Positions 53,201 to 59,640 of a stretch of DNA of 64,000 bases are shown in pieces. The notes below the pieces were generated by a model. The model saw nothing but the letters and a program-made list of their open reading frames with translations, did no database searches and had not been told where the DNA came from. The stretch covers positions 248,001 to 312,000 of the forward strand of contig JAPFFF010000004.1 in assembly GCA_039105265.1 (NCBI GenBank). The letters run 5' to 3'. The first letter of the stretch is position 1, and the number at the start of each line of letters is the position of its first letter. A program made the position numbers and the translations under genes. The stretch is from Tritrichomonas musculus (taxonomy: Eukaryota > Parabasalia > Tritrichomonadida > Tritrichomonadidae).

Positions 53201-53936
53201 TTTTTGAATTTTGGTACATTTTGGAAATAATTGCCCAAAATTCATTCGGAATTTGGCCTTTGATTAGTAAGTGCTTTAAATTATTCGATCCATATTTAAT
53301 CAGAGTTGAAAAAGTATTAGTCGTTTCATTTTTGTCAAGCCTTGAAAAAACAATACTTTCACAAAAAGGGACTTGGCATAATGTACGCATTAAAGGAACA
53401 ATGGTAGAGCCAACTTCTATTGAAGAAAAATCGAATGTTGAAGTGTGTTGCGATAAAAATTGCTTCAATGCAGAAAATGTAGATTGTATTTTTTGTATTC
53501 CAGATTTATAACAGAATCCAATAAATCTTGAAAGAGTTCCTCTACCATTTGCAGATAATTCTTTTAAAATCATTGTGGATGGAATATTTAAACATGAAAA
53601 TGTTTCTTTTGATAAAACACGTTGAACAATACTAATTATTTTTCTGAGTATTAAATATGTTTCTTGAGTTTCAAATCGGAAAGATTCTTCACCAAATTCT
53701 AGTTCAATTATACTATCTTTAACTGAAATTCGAGTGAGAAAAGGCCAATACATTGTTCTATCTCTCGATGGTGATCTCTTTACTCGATAAAATGATATAA
53801 AAACATCTGAAATAATTAAAATTCGAGAATCTTTGCCTCCTCGACCACGAACTTTGAAAACTGTTGAACAATGCGTAACATGGCACTGCTGTTTTTCTGC
53901 ATCATTAACAGCTTTTTGAAAAACTTCTTGAATCAT
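41238..53936 (-). CDS. giant CARMIL-like PH-LRR protein with repetitive tail
   Basis: 4,232 intronless codons. Residues 1-120 fit a PH-like fold (VFKVRGRGGKDSRILIISD, FISFYRVKRSPSRDR, FRFETQETYLILRKIISIV). Residues about 150-610 are leucine-rich repeats (for example LMLLNLSNNFCKSRFTDLSF, LRSIRILDISNNLIDNNTF, LSIHTINLDGSQIDCLDPY). PH followed by a long LRR arc is the layout of CARMIL/LRRC16 actin regulators, common in trichomonads. Beyond residue 650 the chain is low-complexity, Ser/Asn/Lys/Glu-rich and probably disordered, about 3,500 residues. It carries three internal repeat systems (LSQFQ, YWSNS and SQL types; see separate entries), a long Lys/Glu zone and a basic C-terminus (HRRYSRKEHD, RRRRHRSPAS). 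Normal CARMILs are about 1,300-1,400 residues. An actin-capping role is inference; no clear CPI motif was found by eye. The frame is unbroken. Confidence 0.9.
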   Translation of the reverse strand: MIQEVFQKAVNDAEKQQCHVTHCSTVFKVRGRGGKDSRILIISDVFISFYRVKRSPSRDRTMYWPFLTRISVKDSIIELEFGEESFRFETQETYLILRKIISIVQRVLSKETFSCLNIPSTMILKELSANGRGTLSRFIGFCYKSGIQKIQSTFSALKQFLSQHTSTFDFSSIEVGSTIVPLMRTLCQVPFCESIVFSRLDKNETTNTFSTLIKYGSNNLKHLLIKGQIPNEFWAIISKMYQNSKIHLTGISFLDCNITERDLLSIQQLMISKKMNSISLQNSLLFTKLSMPFSSFFVPSLTENLLMLNLDKTSRLNLEQLFKCIPNIYSLSLSGCELDIIDTINCINQSKMDRLMLLNLSNNFCKSRFTDLSFPKLLLRLDVNGISFGAKNLPLFFEKLMNNDWNDGLILSMSSIKAFESDWKHLFEVMGKTKIVPLLRLTWTDNKIDNDSFYSFLSLCTRLQYLNISRCLSSNLSSVFYKFNNSIVNLPLLNTIILTGHEKYPLQNALEPFLTNLINLRSIRILDISNNLIDNNTFHYVAKLLSKNLSIHTINLDGSQIDCLDPYKEIINICLQKVTPVYISWPSKDISRLFAKKKIQLSDISNLIESLQKVRQIFYEKDSIPNTKMPLEEPFDVFKLDHINQFPNYVSDEVSEIFLKIESQANEYKNLPSSPIMLSMLPQFNSSNDSILSYPSANSSFVDLKDNNNTSIALSTSKNVSKTTPKITIQNENPATNKNFKSAIAFSGSSPSSTSVTSNDDEDLSNDNDFDSVYVNNNATANAQPPKQKVSIPHFSPQNPNEKRKLSLDSNKNMKTNTPQHTTFHVPLLLPRRRNTERKRPESPHAQVRLQNLPSKRRISHSSLNMKDSLFQSLNSNEESSTTGFFSSDFNDNYSSSISKDSRKIRQVSNPIAHLPNQDELERMEADILLEENVYGTRRNIQPVKNSNQKQNFSLKIPEKDADDSNSFFSQSPRSDPKPTNNNQSSNQSGSEKKKFNEVFVSTSGESSDFDNFEWESSPKREAASGTPLLQLPPAKSKEKEKEKDKEKEKEKENEKEKEKNKDKENGKEEDKKKKESDSKPKDDNKPSLNQFVENNSDDNLFSPPSSNHGELKSLSFKPLIMLQNPSKDKNLAIVNNKQKATSKDPLSQFQESDGNEDSLHKKSNLHSSNENKSTSQQRDSQNNKKKEKEKTKSKANDLSQFQESESDKNKNESEVSFDSEPGKRNVQPLLQLGNKNNNQTSQKETSNKKSKGKENQKSKANDLSQFQESESDENKNESEASFESGPGKQNLQPLLQLGGNSKNSGQQKDSQNNKKKEKEKTKSKANDLSQFQESESDENKNESEASFESGPGKQNLQPLLQLGGNNKNSGQQKDSQNNKKKEKEKTKSKANDLSQFQESESDKNKNESEASFDSEPGKRNVQPLLQLGNKNNNQTSQKETSNKKSKGKENQKSKANDLSQFQESESDENKDESEASFDFVPGNQNAKPLLQLGNNQASQKESPSTKNKGKEKQKSKSNDLSQFQETESNDSFDFGPENQNTKPLLQLGNNQASQKESPSTKNKGKEKQKSKSNDLNQFQEAESNENKDESEDLFDSDQGKQNAKPLLQLGNNQASQKESSETKNKGKEKQKSKSNDLSQFQETESNDSFDFGPGNQNAKPLLQLGNNQASQKDSPSTKNKGKDKQKSKSNDLNQFQETESNDSFDFGPENQNTKPLLQLGNNQASQKESSETKNKGKEKQKSKSNDLSQFQETESNDSFDFGPENQNTKPLLQLGNNQASQKESPSTKNKGKEKQKSKSNDLNQFQEAESNENKDESEVSFEAEPGKQNLPLLQLTNVKNASQQKGKVNGLSQFQDSESDQEKDDYKPKQQASMPAGKRGKKDVIFSSDDYFSPRYTKNQNKQAKDNSKDNNDKEKKSDSDSFGDLKKMESFVQLELEKKSDSSKEKVAKIRPSNLMQFEKINSSDGNVQTEAEISKFKVSNAKSNLESDNLKQNNNNHLSEANNMDINDNNDEEDESSKYISDHDQISISNDNKISLPSDTNEDYDDRVSSNSEEKETQIVKNVNETIKHYDSNFKNINESPKETLLEKITRENNKKGSSSIDIRKRKSGVDSKKNSLIIESNKKRNSDVNGKKRNYNYDFENRNKNSKSYGKKNYKNNNMNEKWKTQLESENSLDFQFDSSSKIIQSENSNFNENENKNTPSPMISRSSDFGVSSENSIISNKLGLSSTIYNSSSSFVKVNTEAIRNKKGKKNKAKENNNAASKAKKTDFWKNQNSSVDDEGWSNGSNSVSDYHPIINRKNKNNQNTDEWSNSSGGSSLSILAKKVISPDDKEYWSNGNDSESLEKQVKNKNSKSRQAKNRKVISDDKEYWSNGNDTESTVEQVNNKVNKVESDQITNDKEYWSNSNDSESLSKQKKKKSSKSKKEKSKQANNGITNDKDYWPSSNDGVSKQSKKKASKSSKESKQANIETTSDRDYWSNSNESESTISQPKKKVNKSNKDSKQINSEVTGDKEYWPNSNDSESFSKQSKKKSNKSKKEKIKQAINEKEYLSNSTESESISKPKKIKSNRSSKENKQQNIETINVKEYWSSSSDNEPINKQSKKKSNKSKKEKSKLLNNEKEYWSNSNEYEVMNNKENKAKQRKNDRNSLISGDNSGNSSSSSILVPNSKINKQKTKKNKEKKKNLSDSGSWGSESDFEFQPAFTKADEKSFESDITEDAEKSNASWSSSTSTKQDIISNKNGNKSKRFSQTPDSKISKSYSQNIDKKHRTESYKLKYKNDESSEEPNKPSKLKIKSSKNDELDKKKTKSKGSKETKNSKIKRKDENDEYEEDKKNSYRKKKTEVDKDKKSLYKNKRKDKSDESLSESEKERKASHKSKRKEKSDESEDEVKNSYKAKKKEKSDDSLSESEMERKSKSKKNENEKKHSIKTKKKNNNDYDKVFTDVEVKKTNTNKSKRNAKSEGINDDVKRKNSYQNQIYDLSSEYEEYEGKSTKENIKIKNENLKIKNENKKSKTMKFKNENKTRTNSLRINVQQNSLIQASASSKSILLDRSIPSRLNDLQYYSSNDENIDFKPRKRNNTISSSEDYPHINKNSLRRNRNNEYDESSEQITDEIKTKYSKNYKIQQANYTNSVKKKDKLSKNQVLSDNDLAESEDSEYISKKEKNKKKNDDFVDDKSKIRKEKKKNKEEVSERKAKKEKKEAKESKAAKDNKNAKENKSRKAIKDEKEEKTIKDQEEKAIKDQEDKIIKEKEIKNQEEKVLNKKNIKEKQEERKEKSKKPNKKKENKKNDEKAKQIINDNDDDEDEESLSQAKTKKDKKKKEKNAKDVEEVKDVKEKQKEEDVPKESIVEKLDEINNQEKDDPNVILEEEEEDLSEIPFQPKDKIDQEKVNKTEIISKTNENDNKEKDIKKKNSKFVYDEQSSFEAEKALATAERLATIHSSNGKSTNNDDTESASLRTFVGTDDSNQNQLYKFDSYKKKFEWDSDTSNNDLSFEIPFNSNEKSKEEKSPKASESKNKNETKKEEKDKSGSSMELKPKSEEKSEPEKHEEKESDQVKDNNKNEEKSGNKNNEVKQIENDKNNSQEEEKQLQIENGNSISQKEAKIPKSKVEDNKNVPNKKEKTKDLNSKNNSKSSFDNYLSHEMHHSKSIDVSSRKNTSSRNFSENLNSLKMMEHNISSSSSIDSTDFEETFQNIQLNITSDSLLRKENENEFNSDKIDSSINNVNKNMENSLSNQDSMNDASINTINGNNGIELNNELNNSRSTISQLDNSQLSISQINNNSNGKDQLAISQLDSSQLNSSQLNNSQLNNSQFSINELDNLNNSHLDRLELSNSQSTIGQLDNSQLNISQINNLPFNGSQINISQLDSSQLNSSQLDNSQLTMSQLDSSQLNASQLDNENNENAANDESKTKKRRRHRKEGESSPIDDSIVQNQTRSRIPKKNRTKEDDEALHRRYSRKEHDQPDAKDENVDPTSRRRRHRSPASNLHSTRRSEHMKIRSKGSEIDSRNDQKQTPHHGSIPVSARRITNSSILYDNFGVHKKQPIQSNTLSNLNDIVKNYQKIGNLTGKRSERNLSETEPIQQRKSSRRSESIDNLKSNDTKSGENLKFRSNQKKKILSSKFANSESFEKPKLLLQEKPLSIIASMNLEPDENKINSARSMHVTFEIDSQTLRKSKEKPKSKNPIQRPAWDEFPLRNLSKPKDSSRVAQLDNEYSLEKLMSELDAI
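42232..42640 (-). repeat. period-5 SQL(D/N)x array in the LRR giant
   Basis: About 130 residues with Leu, Ile or Phe every fifth position: SQLNS SQLNN SQLNN SQFSI, SQLDS SQLNS SQLDN SQLTM. SQ occurs about 19 times. The period and central hydrophobic residue match pentapeptide repeats, which fold as a square beta-helix; the SQ density would also satisfy an SQ/TQ cluster definition. Confidence 0.85.
46040..47090 (-). repeat. nine YWSNS acidic repeats in the LRR giant
   Basis: A motif (D/E)K(E/D)YW(S/P)NSNDSES recurs nine times at about 109-bp spacing, separated by KKKSxKSKKEKxK linkers; one copy has Leu for Trp (EYLSNSTESES). Single Trp-Ser motifs also flank it (EGWSNGSNS, DEWSNSSGG, GSWGSESDFE). 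Trp in a disordered acidic context is typical of a binding motif; the partner is unknown. Confidence 0.88.
48360..50540 (-). repeat. 13 LSQFQ / PLLQL coding repeats in the LRR giant
   Basis: Minus-strand units of about 42-60 residues alternate an acidic (S/A)NDL(S/N)QFQE(T/S)ES block with PLLQLGNNQ and a Lys-rich linker (KNKGKEKQKSK). L(S/N)QFQ(E/D) occurs 13 times; diverged forms (SLNQFVENNSDDN and NLMQFEKINSSDG) lie beyond each end. DNA identity is high between neighbours, so the central copies expanded recently. Confidence 0.9.
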
Positions 53937-53974
53937 TTGATTTTATCTAAATTTTCAATCAAAAAGTTTTTAAC

Positions 53975-54170
53975 CTTTTCAATTAATTGAAAAGAGAAAA
54001 ACTTTACGAATTTCCCGTATAACTTTTTGTGAGCGCTAGCTCACAAAAAGTTAGGAGGAAAATTCGTAAATCTCTGAATTGAATACACTTTTTGAGTTTT
54101 TTCTCTCAAAAAGTGTGCATTCAAGAGATTTTTGAATTTGGTTTTTGAAAATTCATTCAAAAATTAACGA
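53975..54170. promoter_or_regulatory. four successive palindromes upstream of the LRR giant
   Basis: (a) 53975-53994 CTTTTCAATTAATTGAAAAG, a perfect 20-bp palindrome. (b) 54003-54070, nested hairpin: outer arms TTTACGAATTT/AAATTCGTAAA, inner 14-bp arms AACTTTTTGTGAGC/GCTCACAAAAAGTT around GCTA. (c) 54071-54128, arms sharing ACACTTTTTGAG. (d) about 54129-54165, TTTTTGAAT/ATTCAAAAA. They lie 40-230 bp before the ATG at 53936 (gene on minus strand). Function unknown: regulatory hairpins or palindromic mobile DNA. Confidence 0.8.
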
Positions 54171-54593
54171 TTTTTATACTTAACTACAGGTAGTTGAGTA
54201 TAATTGAAAAACAGCTGTGCCATGTTAGTTGCATTAAAGAAATCAACCTAAAATCAAAAAATACATACATTTTTATTTGAGACAAAATTACGATCATATA
54301 TTTATCAAAAAGTTTAATAAAATAGCTGAGAAAAGAAAATTCTCGATCTCTGAAATTGATTTTTAGAATCAATGCATATTTATTGATATCAGAAAGTGAT
54401 TCAATTATCGATCTCGAGAATCAGAAAATAGCAAGCCTACCCTTCAATCACACTACATCACAAATAATATCAATTCAGTTCCCTGAGAAATTACCTGATT
54501 ATCTCAAAAATTATCATGTTTTCGTTGAACAAATTTTTGAAAATTTTTTATTTTTATTTTTAATAATTACAAAAATACAATAAACAATTAAAA
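54171..54593. other. spacer 3' of the coiled-coil gene
   Basis: AT-rich with no credible gene. Small frames on either strand (54184-54372 minus, 54356-54583 plus) have unremarkable composition; the plus one (SEKIASLPFNH-like) overlaps the 3' flank and has no family. Confidence 0.5.
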
Positions 54594-56243
54594 CTATTTT
54601 GTTTGCTTTTGTACAAGTTGATTTAGCATGTCAGCAGCAGTTCCTCCAGAAGGAGCAGTTATTCTACCTTGAGTTAATTGCAAAGCTGAAATATTTGTAA
54701 ATATCTGATTAATTTGTCTTTCAATTTCTTGCAATCTTCCGTCAAACATTTGTTGTGTTCTTTGAACAATTTCATCGAGTTCAACTTTTGTTGCATAATT
54801 AGGTTGATTATCTGGATTCTCAAGTGCACTTAACCTTGCTTCTATAGCTTCTTGTCTTTGCTGGAATTCACGATCTGTTTTTTCAACAACTGTTAATAAT
54901 TCAGCGTATCTTTGGCCAAGAGAAGATATTTGGTCGGCTAATTGAGAACGAGTTTGTTCTGCTGAAGAATTAATTTTTGATACTCTTTGTTGAAGCATTT
55001 CAATTCTACCGATTTGTCCTCGAACTTGTGCTAGTTCATCACGTATTTGAGCTAATGTTGATTCGCAATGATCGACAACTGATTGAATAGACTTTTCACA
55101 AACTTCTTCCATATGTTCAGCTTGCTGCTTTAATTGCTGTGATAAGTTCGCTTTCAATTGATCGTATCGTGCAACGATTTCCGTTTCTCCGTTAATTCGA
55201 GCTCGGGATACATTTGTAATCGCGACTTCAAGTCCTTCTCGAGCGCCAACTATATGTTGTCGTAGAGCTTGAATCGTAGATGTTACATCGTTTTCAAGTG
55301 ATTCGAATTGGGCGTTTGAGTCGGTGACAAATTGAGTCATTCTATTATTAAGTTCATCAAAACCATCTTGTGCTGAAGAACTGCAAGAGACAAGTCCTTC
55401 TTTAGCGGCTTTTGATAATGACATTAATGCTTGTTGGTATTGATTTTTGGTTGTTGTGAGATAAGAAAGCATTTTTGTCATTGCTTCTGTTGTATTTCGA
55501 TTAACATCTTGTATCTGTTGGTGAATTTGCGACATCGTTTGTAATCGTACTTTAGTCTCGCTCTTTAATGCATTGTTAAGTTGTCCTGCTGTAGTATTGA
55601 ATTTGGCAGTTGAATCATTTTGGAATTGCGTAACTTTTTCGTTGAATGAGCGCGTTAATGCTTGTATTTCTGTTTTTAATGAACGCAATATATCATCAGC
55701 TTGAGAAAGGCCACCTTCAAGAGATGTTAACCTTGCAGCTGCATTATCAAGTGTATCTTTTGATCTTTGAAGATCGCTATCAATTTCTGTTACTGAACTT
55801 CTTGTTGAAGTTGAAAGATCTGCATATCGAGCAAGAAGCTGTTGTATAGAAGAAGATGTATCTGCCAATTTTTCATGTAAATTTTGAAGTTTATTTGACG
55901 TTTCAGACGAAAACTTGTCAAATTTTTGTCGAACTCTGGCAGCATCATCTTCTATAGGCTTTAACGAGTTTGGAATGTCAGCAACAACAATACGCTCAAT
56001 TGCTGTACGAAGATTTTGTAAGGTGTTGGCCATGTTCGGTAATTGTGCTCCCTCTAAGTGTTTGAGACTCTCAATCACAGATTTTATCGATGTATTTTGT
56101 TGTCGAATTTCGCTTTCGAGCTGTGATGCTTTTGAATCTAACATTGGATCAATTGGAGATGATGGTCTAACTTGAGATGTTGGTCGTTGGCGAATTGACT
56201 GCTGATTTGATGCAAAAGAATATTCGGATGAATCGTCGTCCAT
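54594..56243 (-). CDS. coiled-coil protein
   Basis: 549 codons. The first 40 residues are Ser/Pro-rich (QRPTSQVRPSSPIDP); residues about 40-515 are continuous heptad-like helix with few prolines (IRQQNTSIKSVIESLKHLEG, ARLTSLEGGLSQADDILRSL, ARYDQLKANLSQQLKQQAEH, RQEAIEARLSAL). The Ser/Thr/Gln-rich heptads resemble filament or rod proteins such as laminin-like or SF-assemblin-like rods, but no specific family can be named. The C-terminus is short (APSGGTAADMLNQLVQKQTK). Codon use is less AT-biased than the neighbouring spacers, and the frame is clean from the ATG at 56243. A cytoskeletal role is inference. Confidence 0.85.
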   Translation of the reverse strand: MDDDSSEYSFASNQQSIRQRPTSQVRPSSPIDPMLDSKASQLESEIRQQNTSIKSVIESLKHLEGAQLPNMANTLQNLRTAIERIVVADIPNSLKPIEDDAARVRQKFDKFSSETSNKLQNLHEKLADTSSSIQQLLARYADLSTSTRSSVTEIDSDLQRSKDTLDNAAARLTSLEGGLSQADDILRSLKTEIQALTRSFNEKVTQFQNDSTAKFNTTAGQLNNALKSETKVRLQTMSQIHQQIQDVNRNTTEAMTKMLSYLTTTKNQYQQALMSLSKAAKEGLVSCSSSAQDGFDELNNRMTQFVTDSNAQFESLENDVTSTIQALRQHIVGAREGLEVAITNVSRARINGETEIVARYDQLKANLSQQLKQQAEHMEEVCEKSIQSVVDHCESTLAQIRDELAQVRGQIGRIEMLQQRVSKINSSAEQTRSQLADQISSLGQRYAELLTVVEKTDREFQQRQEAIEARLSALENPDNQPNYATKVELDEIVQRTQQMFDGRLQEIERQINQIFTNISALQLTQGRITAPSGGTAADMLNQLVQKQTK

Positions 56244-56640
56244 GACAGATTACAAAAATACTTTAATATGAAATAACGTACTTTTTTTGATATAAATTCA
56301 ATTAATTCAAAAATAAAAAACAAAAAAATAGCCAAATTTCTTGATCAGATGAAAATTATGATGATTATTATTTCAAAACAAGTTATATATTTGCAATACA
56401 AATAAAATTCATGTGAAAAGAATTAAGTATTGATATTTTTTTGTCTTGATTAGAGGATTTGGAAACTTTAAGTAAAAAATTGTATAGCTTCAGAAAATAT
56501 TTCTATATGTAAACAATTTTTTGAATAGTGACGATCATAAAGGTCAAAAGAACCAATAATTTAATTATGTTTCATAGATGAAAAATCAACATAAATCCAA
56601 AATTCTTTCACAACTACAATATGCCCTCTTTTTATTGCAG
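56244..56640. other. AT-rich spacer
   Basis: Promoter region for the coiled-coil gene on its left side, and the presumed 5' flank of a decayed transposon on its right. No motif recognised. Confidence 0.5.
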
Positions 56641-56659
56641 AATTTAAAACTTTTTAAAT

Positions 56660-57990
56660 TATAAAATGTCTCATGGCTCTCAAAAAGTTTTTAAAAATTT
56701 CACTAAAATGAGCATAAGAGCAATGATTAACAAACACCAAAATAAAAGGCATCATTATCATAACAACTTATATGCTAAAGCTGAATTGAAACATTATAAT
56801 ATATGTAAATTTATCAGTTCAGAAGAATCAAAGACATTTTGTGATCAAATTAGCAAAATGTACAATATAATCTGAACAGATTTATATGACAGGTATAAAA
56901 ATTTAATAAAAAATTCAAATTGGCTCCTTGAACATAAAAAAAATCCAGATATATTATAAGTTTTTACTCCTAGAAAATTTCAATATGTTGAATATATAAT
57001 AAAATCACTTATTTATTTGCTAAAAGAACCTATAACAAGTTTGCTAATTCGAGTAATTTTGAAACAGTATTATAGCAATATCGATTATCATCGACAATCA
57101 AAGTATGTTATACAACTAAAATCAGATTTAGGATACTCCACAAGGATTTATCATCGAAAAAGGTGGGCATATGCTACTTCACAAAAAACATATGGTTTTT
57201 CGCAAAGAGCAAAATATATTTTAACAAATACCAAAAACATATAGTTAATATAGATGAATCATTTTTTAGATTTTCTCAAATTAACGGTAAAATTTGGCGG
57301 GAAATAGGAGAGAAGACGAGTAATAATTATACAAATTCAAAAGATAAAAGTGGTTTTACATTTGATGCTACTATTTCTTATGAAGGTTTACAATATCCTC
57401 TTGAAATGCTTTCAAATGGAACAACCGAAAGATGTGAACACAGATAATTTGGAAATTTTCATCACATAATTGCCAAACAACATTAAATTACCAACACTAC
57501 ATAACTTTGGTATTGTAACTATAACAAAAGGATTAACAGAAAAATGCTAACCAATAAGATGTAAAAATAAATGAGAATATCAAATCGTAACAAAAGTATT
57601 ACATGATTCAAAAAAAAAAAAAAGCAAAGATAATAGAATATTTATTCAATTATTGAGAAGGATAATTTTAAAGTGAAATTTCAATTGAAGATCCATTTTC
57701 TAAGCACGAAGCAGCCGATAATCTCTAAGTAATATGGCGAAAAATCCAACTAATTGATATTAAAGAGGCATTTGAAGAAGCACTATGCGATAATTTCAGT
57801 GAAATTGAACCAGAACTATATTTCAATGAGGATATAAAATTTTGAAAAATGTCTTAGTAGCTGACTCAGCTTCTCTCCATTATACCAAGTTTTCCCAATC
57901 ACACGGCAGTGGTGGCAACTTCTTCAATTAAATTCCTTCCACAACAACCACACCTACTATGCGATTGGTGTAGAATTATCTATTTATTGG
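56660..57990 (+). pseudogene. decayed DDE transposase (Tc1/pogo supergroup)
   Basis: Plus-strand fragments in several frames. N-terminal helical piece (KVFKNFTKMSIRAMINK), an HTH-like piece (YVIQLKSDLGYSTRIYHRKR), a catalytic start NIDESFFRFSQINGKIWR with GFTFDATISYEGLQYPLEML, and a second acidic motif VLVADSASLHYTKFSQSH followed by IPSTTT. The spacing of an IDE(S/T) and a later V-A-D-S-x-S-x-H fits IS630/Tc1/pogo enzymes. At least four stops or frame changes. It is not the same family as the copies at 15781, 23579 or 34249. Confidence 0.65.
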
Positions 57991-58461
57991 TTTGCTGTTT
58001 TAATAACGTTTTTGTGTTGTTTTTGATACTCTTTGAAGTCTTTTGCAGAACAAGACACATGAAAGGAAAGCGGTTTTGTTTACGTAAATTCAATTTTTTT
58101 TTCTTGTTTAAAATCATGAGCTAACATTTAGATTTGTGTGAGTTCAAAGAAACAGCAATTATCAAGAAGCTCAAGAAGTCTAAAAGCAATGATAACCTTA
58201 GGAGAATTAATATACGATATATAAATGATAAAATAAAAAAAAAACTTTTTAATACTTGTCTGAAACAAAAATGTCCACCATTTCCTCACCAGTCCACTCT
58301 GATGATTCCCGATCTGATAATTAGTTCAACAGTCTCAACAATTATATCGAAGAATTCCTCAATTGGCCAACTTGCTAAAGAACTTGGTTCCAGTACCAAT
58401 GAAGAAAAGAGGCAGATACTTGTTGTTTTCAAAGATTCTCAAGTTCATGGTCGATCTGATG

Positions 58462-58587
58462 CTCCCAGAAGAAACAATGAAGAGGAAGAAGAAGATGAGC
58501 TAAGAAGAAAAAAGAGAATACCTTAACTCATCTGTTCAAAATAAACTATTAATTCCTGTTTTTCCTCTTCTTTGTTTCTTCTGGGAG
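58462..58587. repeat. 126-bp hairpin with 26-bp arms
   Basis: Arms CTCCCAGAAGAAACAATGAA (58462) and its inverted copy ending at 58587 match over 26 bp with one mismatch. It lies in the C-terminal zone of the decayed minus-strand transposase; may be a small MITE. Confidence 0.75.
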
Positions 58588-59192
58588 TGGCATTCCGTCA
58601 CAACCTCGCTTGACAGAAGAATCAAAAGAAAAATGGTTTTGATTGGTATGAAAGTTCTCTCGGTGGTTTTAAATCGTACATAAACTTCTTCATAATCCCA
58701 AAGATTGCCAAATCCAAGGGCTGAGTTTGGTCACTGCTATGTGGAACAAGGTCATGAATATATAAGTTACCACCTTGACGGTCAATTTGTTCAAAAGAAA
58801 GTTATTGGGGTAAAAAGCCATCCAAAATTAGAGCAGCTCTTCCAAAATAGTTGTTTTTTTGTCCAAGTAAATGAAGATGAGGCAAAAAAATTCTTTTAAC
58901 TATTTAGAAAATGATTCAGTTGTTACAAAACCTGAATTCGTGGTCGCAATTTGAAACGAAATTGGAGGAACGAGCTGAAAAATTTCTGAGTTCATCGTCA
59001 CTATAGGAACGGCGATTTGGGGAGGGCAAACATTGCCTGAAAGTGAAATGTAAACTATTGCGGAAGCTCGTTTGCCACTTCTTCCAACTGGATAATAAAC
59101 AACGGGTGCTGTGTATGATGCTAGAGCTATTACTGTTTTGCTTTGTCCATCTAAAAAGTCGTGGCACCCGACTTCATCTTACTTTTTATATA

Positions 59193-59314
59193 AACTGGTA
59201 CGCAAATTTACGGACGATTCAAATTTGAATGAACTTTTCAAATATTGAATTGATTATTTTTAAAATTCAATGAATTAAATAGTACGATATAGTCCGAAAA
59301 TTGGCGTACCAGCT
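59193..59314. mobile_element. 122-bp MITE with TA duplication
   Basis: Inverted ends A(A/G)CTGGTACGC(A/C)AATTT, about 23 bp with four mismatches, flanked by TA (59191-59192 and 59315-59316). It interrupts the decayed pogo-like transposase just before its first Asp. Its ends start like those of the MITE at 22024-22167 (AACTGGTA), suggesting one transposase family mobilised both. Confidence 0.78.
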
Positions 59315-59640
59315 TATTGCTCTGATAAGAATATTTGTATTCGTTTCTATATTTTCAATCGAAACAGTTAAACGATTGGTATCTTTGGAAAGAGCTTCAA
59401 TTGGCTTGAAATCTTCAGTTAAATATTTGAAAAATAGTATCTTAAAGTATCATCATTGAAGTATTTGTTAAACTTTTGAGAAATGTAATACGATATATCA
59501 GCATATGTAGGGTATGTTGGATAAGTCGGATCTGTATACAGTTGCTTTATGTAACATTTAATGTTGATGATTTCTTTATGTTTTTTTTTGAGAACCTTTA
59601 TCCACTAAATCTTATCATTAACCATTTTTTCACGTAATTG

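Larger units (their letters stand above)
58100..59640 (-). pseudogene. second pogo/Tigger-type transposase, minus strand, decayed
   Basis: Read on the minus strand from about 59640: HTH-like PTYADISYYISQKFNKYFND, then PIEALSKDTNRLTVSIENIE; after a MITE (59193-59314), DEVGCHDFLDGQSKTVIALA, YYPVGRSGKRASAIVYISLS, GNVCPPQIAVPIVTM, and near 58740 LVPHSSDQTQPLDLAIFGIM. These align motif by motif with the plus-strand copy at 15781-17250 (TVIVPW..., YPISRSEKHATCLACI, LTPHSSDQTQPLDLCIF). Several frame changes and stops. Plus-strand frames over it (58134-58526, 58705-58899, 59043-59228) are accidental. Confidence 0.75.

Noticed and set aside
42020-53511. Dozens of 60-330-codon ORFs over the giant LRR gene
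   Set aside because: Low-complexity Phe/Leu/Cys frames opposite Lys/Glu/Ser-rich coding DNA; all lie inside the single 4,232-codon frame with PH-LRR motifs.
58134-59228. Small plus-strand genes (130, 64 and 61 codons)
   Set aside because: They overlap a minus-strand pogo-like transposase remnant and a hairpin that explain the sequence better.
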